Shown: positions 21,401 through 32,354 of the stretch, in pieces
How positions within the stretch are numbered: the first letter of the stretch is position 1
Layout of the letters: each line of letters opens with the position of its first letter
Source: Bursaphelenchus xylophilus
Taxonomy: Eukaryota; Nematoda; Chromadorea; Rhabditida; Aphelenchoididae
NCBI GenBank assembly: GCA_904066235.2
Contig: CAJFCV020000006.1
Span: 12,276,001-12,340,000 of the forward strand
DNA: 64,000 nucleotides
Direction of reading: 5' to 3'
Position numbers and translations under genes: made by a program
The notes under the pieces: generated by a model
What the model was told of the DNA's origin: nothing
Database searches by the model: none
What the model saw: the letters and a program-made list of their open reading frames with translations, nothing else

Positions 21401-22861
21401 CCCGGAGCATGTCAACCGCAGTGTTCCCCGCAATGCATTCAGGCAACTTGTGATCCTTGTCTACAACATTCAGCACCTTGTCCATGCCAACCAGCTCCGC
21501 TTCCACCGCTACCGCCACCACCAATTCCACCGCCGCCGCAATATTTGTGCCCTGGAGCATGTCAACCGCAGTGTACTCCACAATGCATTCAGACAACTTG
21601 CGATCCCTGTCAACAACACTCAGCGCCTTGCCCGTGTCAACAAGCGCCTCCACCACCACCGCCGCCTCCACCACCACCGCCGCCGCCTCCGCCACCACCT
21701 CATTGCGCTCCGGAATGTCAACCTCAATGTCTGCCGGCGTGCATTCCACAGGTACCCAACTACGGCTACAACAACATCGGCTACTCACCATTTCAGGTGC
21801 CACCATCGCCTCTGCCACCAATTCATTCACCGCAGATCCCACCAACGGCTTCGTACCTAGCCCCTGGATGCGCGCCAGTCTGCCAGCCGGCCTGCCTGCC
21901 GTCTTGTGTTCAAGCGTCACCACCGCCACCTCCTCCTCCACCACCACCTCCGCCACCACCTCCGCCGCCACCACCACCACCTCCACCACCGCCGCCGCCG
22001 TGTGTTCCCGAATGCCAACCAGCCTGTTTACCGCAATGCGTAAACCCGTGCGAAGTCCCACCATGCCCACCTCCATCACCATATCCACCCTCACCCCTCC
22101 CCCCAATTCACGAGCCCATACCTCCACCAATAGCACCGCCACAACGCCCTGTGATTCCCCTCTTCCTTCCACCACCACAACGACCGCCTCCACCTGGTTG
22201 TATACCATCATGTCAGCCGGCATGTGATCCCCAATGCACGCAGTCGTACCTCGTCACAATACAAAGTATATGTCCGCCTACCTGTAGGCCGCAATGTGAA
22301 GGAGTTTGTGTCGAGAGACATGGTATGTAAAATGAAGTTTTAGAGTCTTAAAGGGTAAAGTATCAGAGTAAAAATATCTTACAGCACCTTTCACTGCACC
22401 ATGCATCACTGGTCCCGCTCCATGTCAATGTGCTCCGGGTTATGCCCAATGCGGCCCCGGAATTTGCTGCTTGCGATATAAGAATATGTTGAGAAGGTTT
22501 AGTCAATTGGGAAGTCATACCAGTGCAAATTCGGATACCAAAGATACAAAAGTGGAAGTCAAAGTCACCGAGATGGGGAAACGGAACGACACGACAAATG
22601 TATGGAACAGTAATGTTTAGACATGGCTTGCCGGCCGGCCAGCCCGCGAGCCATGTCTAGTAACATTTTCATTAAAATCTGAGCGTCGAACCTTAAGCAC
22701 TCTCCCTGATAGAAACTTTATATCAATTTTCAGTCGCAATTTCTTTTCAGACCGACTTCCATCAACGATGGCCCCACAAACTCGGCAAACGCTCCAAGCC
22801 CAAGAAGACGGAGCAGCCCGCCAAAGACGAGAACACCATGAGTAACACCGGTTCCGAGTAA
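18485..22861 (+). CDS. Large secreted Pro/Cys-rich repeat protein (1289 aa), dibasic-processed, cuticle/matrix candidate
   Basis: Seven phase-consistent exons: 18485-18643, 18704-19167, 19230-19411, 19503-20615, 20697-22322, 22385-22599 and 22751-22861. The N-terminus is MRHRNWADIG, then a hydrophobic signal around YSSIVFYLTLLALFST. A charged propeptide ends LKPARTKR at residues 82-89, followed by QCCASC. The mature part alternates a (GIGG)n tract, long proline runs up to about 26 residues, and a repeated Cys unit of the form CxPxCxPxCxxxC (examples: CFPGCRPDCPDWC, CIPACRPLCSPQC, CVPECQPACLPQC). Near the C-terminus are CQCAPGYAQCGPGICC and a basic tail (KLGKRSKPKKTEQPAK). The spaced-Cys repeats recall abu/pqn-type nematode proteins; the length and proline content point to cross-linked extracellular matrix. 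The exon 4 donor (TTTA|GTAGGT) is the least certain junction. Retaining the last intron would end the protein at the TAG at 22618. Confidence 0.85.
22612..22668. repeat. GC-rich hairpin in the last intron of the Pro/Cys-rich gene
   Basis: The arms TAGACATGGCT and AGCCATGTCTA are perfect complements around a GC-rich loop containing CCGGCCGGCC. Outer AATGTT/AACATT extends the stem. The first arm includes the in-frame TAG used if the intron is retained. Confidence 0.75.
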
Positions 22862-23184
22862 CGTCGTCCCGATCACCGTTTCATCACCATACGCACATAG
22901 ATATGTTATTTATTCTTGTTCACGTTGTATTTTGTCGTAATAACGCCGATTCTTTGTTATGTCGCGTCCTTTAAGGGTATTTTTTGCACTTCACCGAATT
23001 CTTTTCCCACTGCACAACAGGCTTATTTTTGTACGAACATTCTTGAATCTCATCCTCTCCGCTGTCAACGTAATAATCGGACCTATTTGTCATGTTCCTC
23101 ACTCCCATCTGGAAAAGTATCTGTATATTGTTGAAAAACGTCGTGTTTTATTAGTTTTCTTAATAATATTTGGCTTGTCGTTGC

Positions 23185-23190
23185 AATAAA
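23185..23190 (+). terminator. Poly(A) signal for the Pro/Cys-rich gene
   Basis: TTGCAATAAACG lies 324 bases after the stop codon and before the WRAP53-like gene. Confidence 0.55.
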
Positions 23191-23261
23191 CGTACTTTAC
23201 GAAAGATGCAGCCATTTGTTTCTGCAATGCACCGCATTTTCTGTCAATTTACTTTTCAGCG

Positions 23262-23268
23262 TATAAAA
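23262..23268 (+). promoter_or_regulatory. Possible TATA box for the WRAP53-like gene
   Basis: GTATAAAAGG lies 110 bases before the ATG. It argues for an own promoter; a TTTTCACAG acceptor at about 23330 would alternatively allow trans-splicing. Confidence 0.4.
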
Positions 23269-23377
23269 GGTCTTCCAAGATGAAAACCGGCGAGCTGCGC
23301 CCTAATTATTCTAGAGAAATTTGTTTTCACAGCTCCCGAAGATTTGTGAAGAGTTTGCTGGCTGTTTTCTCGTAAAA

Positions 23378-25602
23378 ATGGAAACTTCAGCTCTTGTGGA
23401 ACCTCCAGGACCAACTACTTCGGATGTGACACCTGGTGTCTCTAGCGATCATGTGGAAGGTAAAATTTTGCTGTTTTTCTTTTATTTTTAGGCGCATCTT
23501 TTTGTCTAATTGCTTTATATTTCTCTCAGCTAGAAGTCAACACTTCTTAGACCTCGGATATTGCTTTTATTTATTAATTTTATCTTATTTTAGGATCAAC
23601 AAGACAACCAGATACCGAAGTGTCTCCCCAACCTTCAGAGCCCTCAAAGCCCGCGCCAAAACCATCGAATAACCGACAGAACATGGCCAAACAGATGCGA
23701 CAACAGTCTGGACTTGCATTCCTGCTGAATCAAATGCGTTCCGACGAGAATTCAAGCTCTGATGTGAAGTCTGACGGAAAAAATGGCAATGTAACTAAAG
23801 TAAGCGGTATTTATTTTTATTTTTTTACGATTTTAGGCGGAGAAACGCTCTGCTGAAGCTGTCGGTCAAGAAGAGAGCAAGAAATCTCGGATAGAACCGG
23901 CATCAGTGTCTTATCCATGGCTAGATGAGCAGATTTCATCTAAAACACCAAGTTTGGATGCTTCTGGAAGACTCAAGTTTACTGTCTCAGACTGCTTTTG
24001 TTCTGGGACAACTCCAAAGTTTGAATTCGCACAGAATTGCCCCGAAAATAATTATGTCCGATCTGTGAAATATTCCCCATGCGGGAAGTATTTGATCTCG
24101 GATTCAGAGGACCGACGGGTCCGGATTTTCGACGTGAACGAAGATGATAGTGTAAGTTGCAATTTTCTTTTTTTTTATTTCTGTTTTTAGCTAACACTGA
24201 GGCACGAGAAATTATGTGGCGGACTTATTTATCATACTCAATGGGCCAGATCGGGGGAGTATTTTGGAACGACAAGTACACATTCACCGATCCATATATG
24301 GGTTCCGAGGACCGCGGAGAAGCTGGCAACCTTTAGAGGGATGAATCATTTGGTGGGTTTGAGTCTTATTATTATTGTCTTTGGTTTTTTAGGACGTGCT
24401 GGAACATGCTTTGGCCTTTGATTTCACCCTGGATCAGACGAAATGTTATGGTTCGTATCATGGGATCGTTCGGAGGTTCGATTTCAATCGTCCTGGACGA
24501 CAAGTCAGCCAGATAAAGACTTATAGTAAGTACTTTTTTTGTTGGAAATTTCAATTTTTAGAAAAAAGAGAAGGAGGCCAAAGTTCGATGCTCCCAAGTC
24601 TAACATTTTCCCCAATTTTTGACGGGGTCTTTGCTGTTGGAAGCATCCAGAATTCGGTCGGAATTTATTCGGATCAGACGAATTCTTGCGACACTTTTAT
24701 TCAGACCGAAGCTGCTGCAATTGGAATGCTAAAATACTCAAAGGATGGTTATAGATTGTTCGTTGGAGGCAATGCGGTATGTAAAAATGTGGGAAATTTT
24801 GCGCTGGGGCATTTGATGGTGTTTGAGACTAGAATTGGCAATAAAAATTACAGATTTGGGGCTCTTTTTGGGATTTTTGCCTAGTATAATATAATTTTTA
24901 TTCAAAAATTTTGTAGAAATAAGTCTCACAAGCTGTATTATGGCCTGCAGGTTCTGAAATAATCTTGTAATGGTTTAATTTTTGTTTTAAAATACGAATA
25001 TTTAGCCTATAATTTTATCTAGTGCAATATAAATATTGTTGAAAAGTGAAGAAAACTTGATTTCGCTGCCTTGTAAATTTTCTCTAGTTCTTAAAATAGC
25101 TTGCTGTCGATTGATTTTTTATTTTGAAATACGGGTTGAATAAATTTTTTTCCATTTTTTGCCTACTACAATATAATTTTTTCAGTCTGATGCCATTGAA
25201 TGCTATGACACCCGGTTTCCCACCCAAATCTGGGCCAAATATGCCCGACCGGCCGTAACGAACCAACGAATCCACCTCGACTTGGACTCGGATGAAAAAT
25301 ATTTGTTCAGTGGCTCAACGAACGGCACAATTTGCATTTTTGATCTCAAAAAATCTCAAATTTCCCTGGATGGCTCCGCGTCCGAACCAGTCTTTGTAAT
25401 GGAGAATGCGAGTGAGTCCACAGTGGCTGGGTTGAGTTTACATCCGTATAAGGGAGTGATGGCCACATCCCATGGCCAGCGAGTTTTCCCCCCGCCGAGG
25501 CTTGATGGGGAATTCATTTTTGAGTCGCAAAACGGAGAAGAGGACTATATTATGCTGAAGAAACCTCTAGACAACTCGATCAAGGTCTGGAGCTTAGCAT
25601 AG
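23378..25602 (+). CDS. WRAP53/TCAB1-like WD40 protein (509 aa)
   Basis: Seven phase-consistent exons: 23378-23459, 23594-23799, 23837-24151, 24191-24352, 24393-24525, 24562-24776 and 25186-25602. The first 140 or so residues are Ser/Pro/Lys-rich and poorly structured. WD40 repeats follow (NYVRSVKYSPCGKYLISDSED, shortened here to VRSVKYSPCGKYLI; then GLIYHTQWARSGEYFGTTS; IWAKYARPAVTNQRIHLDLD; KYLFSGSTNGTICIFDLK). The diagnostic C-terminal stretch is GVMATSHGQRVFPPPRLDGE and the end is NSIKVWSLA. In animals this family binds CAB-box RNAs and takes scaRNAs and telomerase RNA to Cajal bodies. In a nematode, where no telomerase RNA of that type is established, the scaRNA role is the safer inference. 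Introns are short (37-409 bases) and free of MITEs. Confidence 0.9.
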
Positions 25603-26009
25603 AGGCTCAAAAAATTGTTAATTAAAAAATTTTTTTTTTGGGATTTTTGCCGACAGTCGCAGAAACCAAAAAATTTTATGTTTTATAGAAATTCAATAAC
25701 GTTTATGTACGTATACTTGTCTCAAAATCTCCATTATAGTTTGTATTTTGTTGTTGTTGAGTTTTTGCACTTTAAAATTTTTGATAAAAATAATTGCGAT
25801 TGGTTCGTGATTTGGATGGCTGAGTTGTGATAAGCAGTGGGAAACGTCTGAAAATGTGAAATACAATCGTAAAAATGTATAAGCGAACCGAAAAATTACC
25901 TAAAAATTTAATGGCATATTTGATTTTTTATTGATTCTAATAAAAAATCTGCTTATTTTTATTCAGCAGTCCTTTTCGTAAAAAGTTTAGATGTCGACGT
26001 TAATTTTAT

Positions 26010-26900
26010 GACCAATTTTTGCACTTTCAAAACAATTGATCTGTTCGATACAGTAAACATTGCGGAAGATTTTTTTCCATTTCTTTCTTTTTTCCTCGGA
26101 GAAATCAAAAAAATTTGTAGTTTAGTCAACTTTTTCTTCAGAGTATTTGAACTTTTTATTGATTCTAATAAAAAATCTGCTTATAGCCAATTTATTCAAC
26201 GGTTCCTTTCGTAAAAAAAAATTAGATTTAGACGTTCATATCGGTGGATTTTTCAAATAAAATCCGAAATTTATCCTGATTCAGTAGACAAATGGGCGTA
26301 AAAGAGTTCAAGGAGACGCAAATTTTGTATCAAAAGGGATCGCAGAGACATAAAAAGACTGTTGGTTTCGAAGAGATGGCAGTTTGCACTTTGATAGGCA
26401 ACCTTTTGCTATTCGAAAAACGTTTCAAAAAGATCTCCGTTCCATGAAGAAAAAATAACGGAAGGGGTATCTTTTGAGACGTTTTTCAAATAGCAAAAGG
26501 TTGCCTATCAAAGTGCAAACTGCCCTCTCTTCGAAATCAACAGTCTTTTTATATCTCTGCGATCCCTTTTGATACCAAATTTGCGTCTCCTTGAACTCTT
26601 TTTTGCCCATTTTGTCTACTGAAACAGGATTGATTTTGGATTTTATTTGAAAAATCATCTTGTACGAACGTCGACATCTAAATTTTTTTACGAAAGAAAC
26701 TTTTGAGCAGATTTGCTATCAGCAGATTTTTTTATAATCAATAAAAAGTTTAAATACTCTGAAGAAAAAGTTGACTAAACTACAAATCTTTTTGATTTCT
26801 CCGAAGAAAAGAGAAGAAAGTGGAAAAAGCCCTTCCGCAATGTTTACTGTATCAATACCAATTTTTTTGAAAGTGCAAAAATTGGTCATAAATTTTTTAG
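26010..26900. repeat. Family F long palindrome, about 890 bp
   Basis: Arms of roughly 430 bases meet near 26455. GCAACCTTTTGCTATTCGAA is answered by TTCAAATAGCAAAAGGTTGC. Farther out, GATACAGTAAACATTGCGGA is answered by CCGCAATGTTTACTGTATCA. It lies between the convergent WRAP53-like and CHK-kinase genes. A distinct AAATTTGGTATCAAAAGG-type block links it to the copies at 27444 and 28026. Confidence 0.8.
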
Positions 26901-27016
26901 ACCCCTAAAGTTTATTATTTTTTATTAAAAAAGCAATGTTTTACTAAAATTAGTAAAATAATATCACAATTCACGTAATGTACATATACATGTTTCATCG
27001 TATAAGATGTCTCTTT

Positions 27017-30000
27017 TCACTTGAACTTTCTCAGATTGGCGTTCTGATTGATCCAATCGAGGCTATCTCGAAGACCGGCGGCCATTCGCTCCACAAAAAC
27101 TTTCCGTTGCAACGTTCTTTCGGGCTTACTGTACTTGTGTGTCAGAATGTAAAGACCAAGATAAATCTGGTAAATGGCGTAGGTTTTGGCGGACTTTTCG
27201 AAATTCTCGAAGGAGAATTCCAAAGGCTTCCCTTGGAGTTTTGAAAGATGGTCGTAGCAGTGTTTGAGTACGGTCGATTCGTACTTATGCCGAAAGTCGG
27301 GAGAGCAGTTGAGAAGGAGAAGACGGACGAGATCTTGCGTGGGGTTCCCTGAAGAAAATTTTGGTGAAATTTTAGCTTTGAACTATGTTTCAAGAGCGAT
27401 TTTGAGCGATTCAAAGACAAAGGATCAAGGAAGTGATCAATAAGACCCAAATTTGGTATCAAAAGGTGTCGCAGAGACATAAAAAGACTGTTGATTTTGA
27501 AGAGAAAAGGATAATGCTCTTCTCTTCAAAATCAACAGTCTCTTTATGTCTTTGCAATACCTTTTGATACCAAATTTGGGGTCTACTTGATTTTTTCTTT
27601 GATCTTTTTGTCAGCCAGAGCCATGACATAGACAAAGTGCTGTCCAATGAAAAATTGACGCCTAAATTCCCAAAAAAGCGAGGTTGGATACTCACCTGCA
27701 TTCAAACTTTGCCAGTCAATAATAGCTTCGACTTTGTTCCCATGGAAGAAAAGATTATTACTCCAGAGATCTCCATGGGCTAAGAGGTTTGGAACTCCTG
27801 AAATTTGTAGTCGTAACTTTGGTCACGTGTAATTTTGGGGAGGATTAAGGTGTTTATTTGATACATACCGTAATCCAAATGGGCTTGAAAGACGATATAT
27901 TCGAAATAGTCGCGTTGTGACAGGATTCTTTGATGTTTTTCGACGAGGTCGTGGAGCTCTTGCATTTCTGAAAAATGCTTGTAATTTTGCAAAGTTTTGG
28001 GCCTGTGAATTTGGCAAGAGATCAAAGAGACAATGCAGTTTTAATGCGATAGTTGCATGAACTTTTTGGAAACTTTTTGAGACACGGAGAATACCTCAAA
28101 AGGTGTCCAAACGACTCTTTTCTCTGTTTCTTCAATAACCGAAGTCCATTAACGTCTCTATGATATTGGTCCCTTCGCAAAGTCGCTGGAGTGATGTTTT
28201 TCTCACAGTGCATGTCGCACAAATCACTCCAGCGACTTTACGAACGGACCAGTATCACAGAGACGTAAATAGACCACTGGTTTTGAAGAGAGAGAGAAAA
28301 GAGTTGTTTGGATACCTTTTGAGACATTTTTCGAGTCTCAAAAGGTTTTCAGAAAGTTCACGCTACTCTGACATCAAAAATAGTAGTCTTTTAGGTCTCT
28401 GTGATTTTTTTTCGACACCAAATTTGGGTATCTTTCTCGACCTTTTTCACGGCCGACATTTTTTACCCACGTACCTGGTGTTTTCCTCAAATACTTGACA
28501 ATTGGCCCATTCATCTTTGCAAAATGCTCATCATCATTGCCCGCAATGCTGAACGTCCGATTCTCCGGTCTGGCGGTGATATCCGGATTATTCAGACTAA
28601 AGTTCAAAATTAACGCAACTTGTTCTGCGACATCTTTTATTTGCTCCAAATTCAGCGACTCCTCGACGGGCACACACCGACCATGTAGGAATTCCATCAA
28701 AACATAGGCATTGCGGTCCTCGTCCGTCAATCTTTTCAGCGAAAACACCTCGGGCAGCCGGAGACCGTCGATTTTTTGGGAGCTTTCGTAGAAATCGCAT
28801 TCTTTGTTGTGGATAATGGAGAGGATTGGAAAGAAGTTGACCTCCTGAAATTATAAACAAACGTAATTGGATAAGAGAGGTTGTGGATAGACTTGGTTTA
28901 TGAATTTAGAGATTTTAGGGGAAAGTGACATTTTATACGATCGAACATGTTTTGTCGTATAAAATGTCGACAGTTGTTGTACAAGACGACAAAGTGCGAG
29001 GAACATATATCAATCGCCATTTAATTTTTTTTGATAAAATGTTAGCCGTTTTTAACATTAAAATGGAGAAAAGTGACATTTTATACGATGGAACGTGTTT
29101 TATCGTCTACGTCACTTAATTTTTTGTCGAACTAAACCAAAGCAGCGTAAAATACGACATTAAAGGTTGATATAATTTTTTGAATAAGGAGACATTTTAT
29201 ACGATGAAATTTTTTTAATCGTATAAAATGTCCACCGGCTTAAAATCTGAATTATAGAAAATTCCAATAAATCTACAATGAGCCACGGCCAATTCTTATA
29301 ACGATTAATAACCAAAAACCAGGATCGAATACAGTAATTGTCGGCGAAAAATGCGAAGGAAGGACGGAGACAATTGGAGAGAAGAAGAAGCCCCCCGTTG
29401 TAACAGACGCACTTTAGCGTGGCCGTTTTTGTCGCGCTCCGACACCTGGCCAGATCAATGGGTCCAAAATCATCTTAAAACAATCACAACCAGACAAACG
29501 AGAGGTTTTATGCGGAAAAAAGCGAACAGGGTCAATTTTATTTTGCAGAAGCTGAATTTTCTCGTTGTAGAGGGATTTGCCATATATATCAGTCTGTCGG
29601 GAAAATAATGAGCTCAGCGTCGCTGAAATAAAAAGCAATTTGATTTCTCCGCGACACCATTCATTTTCTCAGCGGCGATGCGATTTTCGATGCGACAGAG
29701 TGCTCATTATTTTCCCGACAGGCAGATCGATCCAGAGGGCAAGCTTCTTTGAGACGTCATTTAAATCAGGGAAGGGTTCGAAGTCCGACGCTCAGATTTT
29801 TTCAAAATTTTTCACACAATTTTGGCCAAATATCAATTCCTGAAAATTTTAGCTCTCGTTTTGCAGGGGCAACCGAGATATTCTACAATCTTTGCGGCCG
29901 AGAGAGTGAGCGGATATCGATCAAGGATAAAAACAATTTTTGGCCATATCTTGGCCAGTTTCACGTGGAAAGAATTCTTTTTTTTTGTGGAAGCATTAGT

Positions 30001-31573
30001 ATAGAAGAAGTAATAGAAATTCTTATGCTAAAATTCACAAAAAAAGTGTCATATTTTTCCAACTTTCGACCTAAAAATCTCTGTTTTTTCTGCAAAGCTC
30101 AAAATGGACGCCTCGTATATGTCTTGGCAAAGTGCGATCTAAATTTGCGCCGGCTTGCATGAAACCCTTAGCGTAAAAAAAAGAGTACTTAATTTGCAAA
30201 TCCTCACCGCGACTTTTTCGATTTTCTCACAGGTCGGGACTTTGAGACAGTAATCGGTTCGTTGCCCGTTTTTGAAGGTCACCTCGACTTTGTAGACCAC
30301 TGACATAAAGCTGTCATCGTCCGCGAGCATTGTTTTGGAGATCTGAAAATTTTATTTATTCACAGGGGAAGTACTTCAAGTGTGACGCTCAGATTTTCTT
30401 TAAATTTTGCACACACATCGGGTATGGACTAAATATCAATTCCTGAAAGTTTTAGCTCGCGCTTTGCGGGCGCCGCCGAGATATTGAACGTTTTTTGCCG
30501 CCGAGAGAGCACGCTCAACGTGGAGAGCGGTCAGAGAGAAAACCGCTTTTTGGCCATAACTTTGGCAGTTTCGTGCGGAAAAATTTGATTTTTTGTAGAA
30601 ACATTATTCTTTACGGTTGAAATAGGCATGAAACTTTTCGTGCCGAAATTCGGCAAAAAGTCCCAAATTTTCGCCGACTTTCGATCTAAAAATCTCGGTT
30701 GTTTCTGCAAAGCGCGAGCTAGGATTCCCGCATATATCTTAGAAAAAATTATTCTAAATTTGTGCCAAGTTTCATCAAAATCTGAGCGTCACACTTCAAG
30801 TACTTCCCTTGTCAATTGAATTTTCGCTATTGCATCAGTCTGTCGGGAAAATAATGAGCATTATGTCGCATCGAAAATCGCATCGCGGCCGAGAAAATGA
30901 ATTGTGTCAAGGAAAAATAAAAAATTTTTCCACTTCAGCGATGCGATCGGCGCAGAGACAATGTGCTCATTATTTGGTAAAAGTTCCTTATTTTGGCCAC
31001 AACTTATAACTTTGCGGAAACTGGTCGGAATTAGCCCAAATTTAGCGTGCACGCTCAATTCATCGTTGTCAATACCCGGACAGTGGATTTGGTTAGTGAG
31101 GTACCTTCTTTTTTACGTACCACCTTACCCTTCAAAAACGCCTGCAGCCTGTGATTTTACACTTTATACGATGAAACATGTCCGGAACTAAACTTATTGC
31201 CTCCGTATGGAACTAAATGAGTCGTCACAGCCTTCGTAGGTACCCTTAAAACTATAAAGCTATTATAGTAATTCAGTGCCAGCTAGGTCGAAGCGTTTTT
31301 TCCTAACTTTAGTGCCCCAAGCTTGGGCGCAGTTTGCGGAGTACCTTTGTTGTGGCCAAAATAAGGAACTTTTTCCCATTATTTTCCCGACAGACTTATA
31401 AATAAATGATTACAAATGATTTTCAAAAGCCCCGTTCTTACGTTTTGAACGTCGTGGAATTTTTTAATCTCTTGGAATCTTTCGGATTTCCGAGTCAGCA
31501 GCGAGAGCAAATGGTGGTCGTCGTTCGAAAAATCTTCCATCGGTTTTGCGTTGAAGTCTTCGACGGTTGCCAT
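27017..31573 (-). CDS. CHK kinase-like (DUF1679 / EcKinase-type) small-molecule kinase, 389 aa
   Basis: Six phase-consistent exons: 31442-31573, 30208-30342, 28475-28844, 27869-27967, 27696-27797 and 27017-27348. The start is MATVEDFNAKPMED, preceded directly by a TTCCAG acceptor that may be a trans-splice site. The nucleotide-binding N-lobe includes FMSVVYKVEVTF and YCLKVPT. The hinge is NAYVLMEFLHG. The catalytic loop is LLAHGDLWSNNLFF, with Asp255 and Asn260, and the metal-binding motif is IIDWQ, with Asp273. Length and order fit a complete aminoglycoside-phosphotransferase-fold kinase. Members of this large nematode/insect family phosphorylate small alcohols such as choline-like compounds, ecdysteroids or glycosides; the substrate here is unknown. 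Introns 1-3 and 5 are loaded with B, A, F, C and G repeats. Confidence 0.9.
27444..27588. repeat. Family F palindrome in intron 5 of the CHK-kinase gene
   Basis: The arms CCAAATTTGGTATCAAAAGG and CCTTTTGATACCAAATTTGG enclose matching AGACATAAAAAGACTGTTGA and TCAACAGTCTCTTTATGTCT. Confidence 0.8.
28026..28410. repeat. Family F palindrome in intron 3, interrupted by a family C element
   Basis: Left-arm blocks (AACTTTTTGGAAACTTTTTG, CCTCAAAAGGTGTCC, CGTCTCTATGATA) are answered on the right (TATCACAGAGACG, GGATACCTTTTGAGA, AGGTTTTCAGAAAGTT). The centre is family C. Confidence 0.7.
28168..28252. mobile_element. Short family C element at the centre of an F palindrome
   Basis: The ends are GGTCCCTTCGCAAAGTCGCT and AGCGACTTTACGAACGGACC, with one CACAGTGCATGTCGCAC in the loop. 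Confidence 0.7.
28927..28969. repeat. Family G hairpin
   Basis: GACATTTTATACGA and GTCGTATAAAATGTC flank a loop with AACATGTTTT. Related, partly decayed copies follow at 29072-29112 and 29189-29231 in the same intron. Confidence 0.75.
29589..29725. mobile_element. Family A1 MITE in intron 2 of the CHK-kinase gene
   Basis: Reverse core orientation; left end complete, right end ATTATTTTCCCGACAGGCAGA. Confidence 0.75.
29750..30160. mobile_element. Family B repeat, diverged
   Basis: In order: CGACGCTCAGATTTTTTC, GGGGCAACCGAGATATTC, GGCCATATCTTGGCCAGTT, and a CTGCAAAGCTCAAAATGG block. Confidence 0.55.
30363..30811. mobile_element. Complete family B element
   Basis: The inverted ends are about 35 bases: CAGGGGAAGTACTTCAAGTG and the complement-matching CACTTCAAGTACTTCCCTTG. 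It is about 85-90% similar by eye to 59263-59711. It sits in intron 1 of the CHK-kinase gene, 21 bases upstream of exon 2 in transcript order. TCA lies on both outer sides, a possible short target duplication. Confidence 0.75.
30835..31398. mobile_element. Family A1 MITE interrupted by a hAT-like element
   Basis: A1 parts are 30835-30975 and 31377-31398. Removing the insert and one 8-base duplicate restores a normal CATTATTTTCCCGACAG end. Confidence 0.8.
30976..31376. mobile_element. hAT-like non-autonomous element with 8 bp target duplication
   Basis: The 28-base inverted ends start GGTAAAAGTTCCTTATTTTG and end with the complement of GGAAAAAGTTCCTTATTTTG. CATTATTT is duplicated at 30968-30975 and 31377-31384. 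The length of 401 bp is too short for a transposase. The interior includes a family G fragment (ACTTTATACGATGAAACATG). Confidence 0.85.
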
Positions 31574-31724
31574 TTCTGGAACTGACAGTAGCGAATTTAA
31601 CAAATCAAAAATTTTTTTTACGAGAAATCGCTTAAAATTTTTTTACGGATTACATATTTTATCGCGAAAAAATCGATTTTTTACAAAAATGATAACTAAA
31701 AAATTTGTTGTCCTAAAATGATAT

Positions 31725-32134
31725 GAGTATTTTCGAAAAGTGCATGAACATCTTTTTCGCTTTCGCACAGTGCATTTTGAACTTTTCCAACACTTGTCGT
31801 CAACGCACAGTGCATTTTTCTTTTTTCGCACAGTGCAAAACACAAAAATGCCGTTTGCACTGTGCAAGTAGAGCAAAAATCGCAGCGACGCATCTCGTCG
31901 ATGCATGACGCAAAATGGGTTTTTTTTGCTAGATTTTATTGCACTGTGCAATTTTGGCGAGCCTGTTTTGCACAGTGCAAGCAGAAAAATCGATTGCACA
32001 GTGCGAAAAACGAAAAAATTGACTGCACTGTGCAATAATTCGGCGCCGAGAATCTGCACAGTGTAAACGGTTTTTTTTCAGTTTTGCACTGTGCGAAAGC
32101 GAAAAAATTTCCATGCACTTTATGAAAATCCTAA
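31725..32134. mobile_element. Family E foldback element, 5' of the CHK-kinase gene
   Basis: Ends GAGTATTTTCGAAAAGTGCA and TGCACTTTATGAAAATC. About ten GCAC(A/T)GTGC motifs. The left flank (AAAAATCGATTTTTTACAAA) resembles that of the copy at 2027. Confidence 0.75.
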
Positions 32135-32354
32135 TAGACATTACACTGAATTTTTCAATTTTTCACTAAATCAATGCTTGCAGGAGAGAAAATAATTATT
32201 CAAAAAATCAAATGAGTGCTATCAAGCGATGGGAATTGATTATTGAAGTATTATGTTCAGAGGGTAGACGGATAGCTCATTAATTTTGCATATATTTTGA
32301 TAGAACACAAGGAACTCTTCACTTCAAAACGAATCGGCAGAAAAATTGATTGTA

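Noticed and set aside
20856..22223. A 455-codon minus-strand frame across the proline-rich gene
   Set aside because: A shadow of CCN/TGC repeats; the Val/Glu-rich composition mirrors the complementary codons.
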